Shown here: positions 61,983 through 64,000 of the stretch, one piece after another
Layout: each line of letters starts with the position of its first letter
How positions within the stretch are numbered: the stretch's first letter is position 1
From: Selenomonadaceae bacterium
GTDB taxonomy: Bacteria > Bacillota > Negativicutes > Selenomonadales > Selenomonadaceae
Length of the DNA stretch: 64,000 nucleotides
Direction of reading: 5' to 3'
NCBI GenBank assembly: GCA_017484005.1
Contig: JAFUTY010000042.1
Location: 62,001-126,000, forward strand
The notes under the pieces: model-generated
Told to the model about the DNA's origin: nothing
Database searches by the model: none
What the model saw: only the letters and a program-made list of their open reading frames with translations
Made by a program: the position numbers and the translations under genes

Positions 61983-62633
61983 TCATTTTCTTAACAACTG
62001 TACGGCTTCTTCATCGGTTATAATTCCATTCCAATGGCGTATTAATATGGGATATTTTTCTTTTATCCAATTAGCTATCTTCCTGAATTTAGGAATTCTA
62101 ATACCGACCAATACTTCAGGGCGGAACTCATCTATAGAAACAGGTATCCAATTTCCATTTACCATAACTTTCAACCTAGGCAGATTATGCTTGGAAGGTC
62201 TTGCGAATCCTTGAGAGTCTAGCCAAATATCACAAGGTAAGCCAGTGTCTCTTTTGAGGACATTGGCCATTTCCTGCAAAGGCTTTCTTGCTAAAGCAAC
62301 GAGAGCTTCATAATCGCTAATTTCGTTATTCCAGTGTCTCATTAGGATATCATAGTTTTCCTTAATCCAGTTGGCAATAGTCTCGAATTCCGGAATCTCA
62401 CATTCAATCAAAGCGACAGGATTTTCTTTATCGATTGATATAGGAACAAAATCGAATCGATTATAATCTAACCAGATCATAATCCGTGGAGAATTATTCG
62501 GACGAGCTCTGTTTCTTCCATTGTAATCGATTAGAACTTCATATGGTAGACCAGATCTTATCGGCCATAAATGTGCCATCTCACCAAGCTCGTCCTCGAA
62601 GTCCACCAACGATAAACCATCTGTAAAAATCAT
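61983..62633 (-). CDS. Unknown-family protein with two internal repeats, paralogue 2
   Basis: A 216-residue paralogue of the preceding protein: the first 120 residues are nearly identical (MIFTDGLSLVDFEDELGEMAHLW, SGLPYEVLIDYNGRN, DYEALVALARK), and the second half is a variant repeat (TGLPCDIWLDSQGFARPSK ... FRKIANWIKEKYPILIRHW). The connecting segment is 13 residues shorter. GGAAGTG precedes the ATG. No promoter or partner toxin is identified next to it. Confidence 0.65.
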   Translation of the reverse strand: MIFTDGLSLVDFEDELGEMAHLWPIRSGLPYEVLIDYNGRNRARPNNSPRIMIWLDYNRFDFVPISIDKENPVALIECEIPEFETIANWIKENYDILMRHWNNEISDYEALVALARKPLQEMANVLKRDTGLPCDIWLDSQGFARPSKHNLPRLKVMVNGNWIPVSIDEFRPEVLVGIRIPKFRKIANWIKEKYPILIRHWNGIITDEEAVQLLRK

Positions 62634-62702
62634 TTTGTCTACACTTCCTTTCTTTGTAGTCTAAGGAGTATAGCATATCAAAAAATTTTTATCAACTTTT
62701 TT

Positions 62703-62754
62703 CTAAAAAAAAGATCCCTGACAGATCTCAATTGATCTATCGGGGATCTTTCAT
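62703..62754 (-). terminator. Terminator after the dedA-like gene
   Basis: AAGATCCCTGACAGATC (62711-62727) pairs with GATCTATCGGGGATCTT (62734-62750) with one mismatch, and the A8 run on the + strand gives a T run on the minus strand. Confidence 0.8.
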
Positions 62755-63344
62755 TTCCGTTTGTATTTGAAATAGAAAAAGATTATCGCGGCAATACAAA
62801 TCACAACGAAAATCAAACTTGCACTGTGTCCAATTTCCAAAAGATCCTGCCAATTTTCACCTAACTGCCAGCCTGCAAATAGAATCAATGCAGTCCATGG
62901 AAGAGAGCCTGCTATCGTGAGAATCAAAAACAATTTTGCATCGACTCGAGCAAATCCCGCCGGAAGTGAGATAAATGTTCGAACGACCGGCAGCATTCGG
63001 CTGAAAAAAACTGCTTTCAATCCATATTTATCAAACCAACGCTGAGCCAAATCGACGTGAGATTTTTTGAGCAGAATATATTTTCCATATTTATCGATGA
63101 ATTTTCGACCGCCGGCAGCTCCAGCGGAATATGCAATAATCGAGCCGATAATTCCGCCAATCATTCCAGCAGCCAGCGCGTTGAGAAATGTCATTTGTCC
63201 AGTGAAAATCAAAAATCCCGCGAATCCAAGAATCAATTCGCTTGGAATTGGAACGCATGCATTTTCCAAAGCCATCAACACCGCGACTGCAACATATCCC
63301 CACGACGCGATGAATTCGAGAAAAATTTGAGACAAAGATTCCAT
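62751..63344 (-). CDS. DedA family membrane protein
   Basis: A 197-residue protein of the DedA (SNARE-associated/VTT) family, implicated in lipid carrier scrambling and envelope homeostasis. Family features are ENACVPIPSELILGFAGFL, the glycine-rich GMIGGIIGSIIAYSAGAAGGR helix, and the FFSRMLPVVRTFISLPAGFARVD motif. ATG 63344 follows GAAGGAAA; the longer frame overlaps the racemase promoter region. Confidence 0.9.
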   Translation of the reverse strand: MESLSQIFLEFIASWGYVAVAVLMALENACVPIPSELILGFAGFLIFTGQMTFLNALAAGMIGGIIGSIIAYSAGAAGGRKFIDKYGKYILLKKSHVDLAQRWFDKYGLKAVFFSRMLPVVRTFISLPAGFARVDAKLFLILTIAGSLPWTALILFAGWQLGENWQDLLEIGHSASLIFVVICIAAIIFFYFKYKRK

Positions 63345-63408
63345 AGATTTCCTTCTTTCGAATTCGAAATTTCTGGTATAAGATCTCTGAAAAAATTGGG
63401 AGGGGGTT

Positions 63409-64000
63409 TTGAAAATCAGAATAGCATTTTTTGATTCAGGAATCGGCGGGCTGTCAGTGCTACATCGCGCACTGAAAATTCTGCCGCATGAAAAATTCAT
63501 CTTTTTCGCAGATGAAGATCATGTGCCGTATGGAACGAAATCTCGCGAGGAAGTTTTAAATTTCACCGATTCAGCGTTCAAGTTTTTAACATCTCGGAAC
63601 GTCAAAGCGATAGTTGTGGCGTGCAATACTGCAACGAGTGCAGCTGTCAGAGAAATGCGTGCGCGATATTCAATCCCAATAATCGGCATGGAACCTGCCG
63701 TCAAAAAAGCTCTCGAACTTTTTCCGCGACAAAAAATTTTAGTGATCGCGACGCCGATAACAATTCATGGCGACAAGCTGCATCAATTGATCGATCGGTA
63801 TGATTCCGAGCATCGTACTGAATTGCTCGCATTGCCAAAACTTGTAGATTTTGCGGAGCGGCAGGAATTCGCATCGATCGCCGTGAAAAAATATTTGGAG
63901 GATCAATTCGCGGCGTTCAATTTCGAAAATTTTGGCGCGATAGTTTTAGGCTGCACACATTTCAACTATTTCAAAGACGTCCTGCGCGAGATTCTACCGT
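63409..64000 (+). CDS. murI: Glutamate racemase MurI, 3' end beyond the window
   Basis: The first 197 residues of glutamate racemase, which makes D-glutamate for peptidoglycan. From TTG 63409 after GGGAGGGGG it reads KIRIAFFDSGIGGLSVLHR, DHVPYGTKSREEV, then VACNTATSAA (the first catalytic cysteine), IIGMEPAVKKAL and LGCTHFNYF (the second cysteine and histidine). It runs off the right edge without a stop. A TGGTATAAG extended -10-like element lies near 63374-63382. Confidence 0.9.
   Translation, partial: MKIRIAFFDSGIGGLSVLHRALKILPHEKFIFFADEDHVPYGTKSREEVLNFTDSAFKFLTSRNVKAIVVACNTATSAAVREMRARYSIPIIGMEPAVKKALELFPRQKILVIATPITIHGDKLHQLIDRYDSEHRTELLALPKLVDFAERQEFASIAVKKYLEDQFAAFNFENFGAIVLGCTHFNYFKDVLREILP

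Noticed and set aside
61164..62633. Toxin-antitoxin or contact-dependent inhibition locus
   Set aside because: No toxin domain, polymorphic-toxin gene or secretion gene is adjacent; function left open.

Overview
The window most likely comes from a motile, anaerobic diderm Firmicute of the class Negativicutes (Selenomonas-like). Three things point there: a Firmicute-type chemotaxis and motility set (fliY, cheC, cheD, flhF, flhG, fapA and a sigD-type sigma factor); an outer-membrane secretin; and the Bacillus gene order rnhB-ylqG-ylqH. The DNA is moderately AT-rich and full of TCGA/GATC words, uses CGA often for arginine, and many genes start with TTG. The genus cannot be fixed from sequence alone.

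1-11.2 kb: the end of a PepD-type dipeptidase, a small membrane protein and a CNNM/CorC-type transporter; a frameshifted coiled-coil/TPR gene; a remnant of an IS605-family element (TnpB C-terminus plus conserved right end); rnhB with a FliK-like/FlhB-like pair (ylqG-ylqH); and a leftward operon of M18 aminopeptidase, glycosyltransferase and HAD phosphatase. 11.3-16.7 kb: five tandem, overlapping GT2 glycosyltransferase paralogues. 16.7-29.2 kb: engB, the siroheme decarboxylase pair ahbA-ahbB, a secretin, two flagellin genes of equal length (573 aa) facing each other, and between them an HD protein, an aminotransferase, a DUF554 protein and an unusual methionine-gamma-lyase-family protein. Beyond the second flagellin is a GNAT gene whose 3' end is tandemly repeated.

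29.3-56.2 kb: a long motility/chemotaxis supercluster in one orientation (flbD-fliL-fliM-fliY-cheY-cheY-fliO-fliP-fliQ-fliR-[two esterases]-flhB-flhA-flhF-flhG, then leftward cstA, then cheB-cheA-cheW-cheC-cheD-[membrane protein]-sigD-fapA-two accessory genes). This is followed by a methyltransferase, a cobalamin riboswitch with a probably periplasmic CbiK chelatase, an ABC exporter, a PC4-like protein, an acyltransferase fusion, two paralogous proteins of unknown function, a DedA protein and the start of a glutamate racemase gene.

The most interesting signals are long homopolymer tracts at surface-related genes: a 14-base G run in the Shine-Dalgarno position of the second flagellin, a 12-base C run inside a glycosyltransferase gene, and a 10-base A/T run where a coiled-coil/TPR gene changes frame. 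With the GT2 array and flagellins that seem to carry a beta-helix-like central domain, this suggests a phase-variable, glycan-decorated flagellar surface. Also notable: a UGA stop inside the conserved CheW C-terminus, a family of about ten look-alike GATC-rich terminators, and an insertion of roughly 135 residues in a PLP enzyme. No tRNA, rRNA or CRISPR array was recognised.
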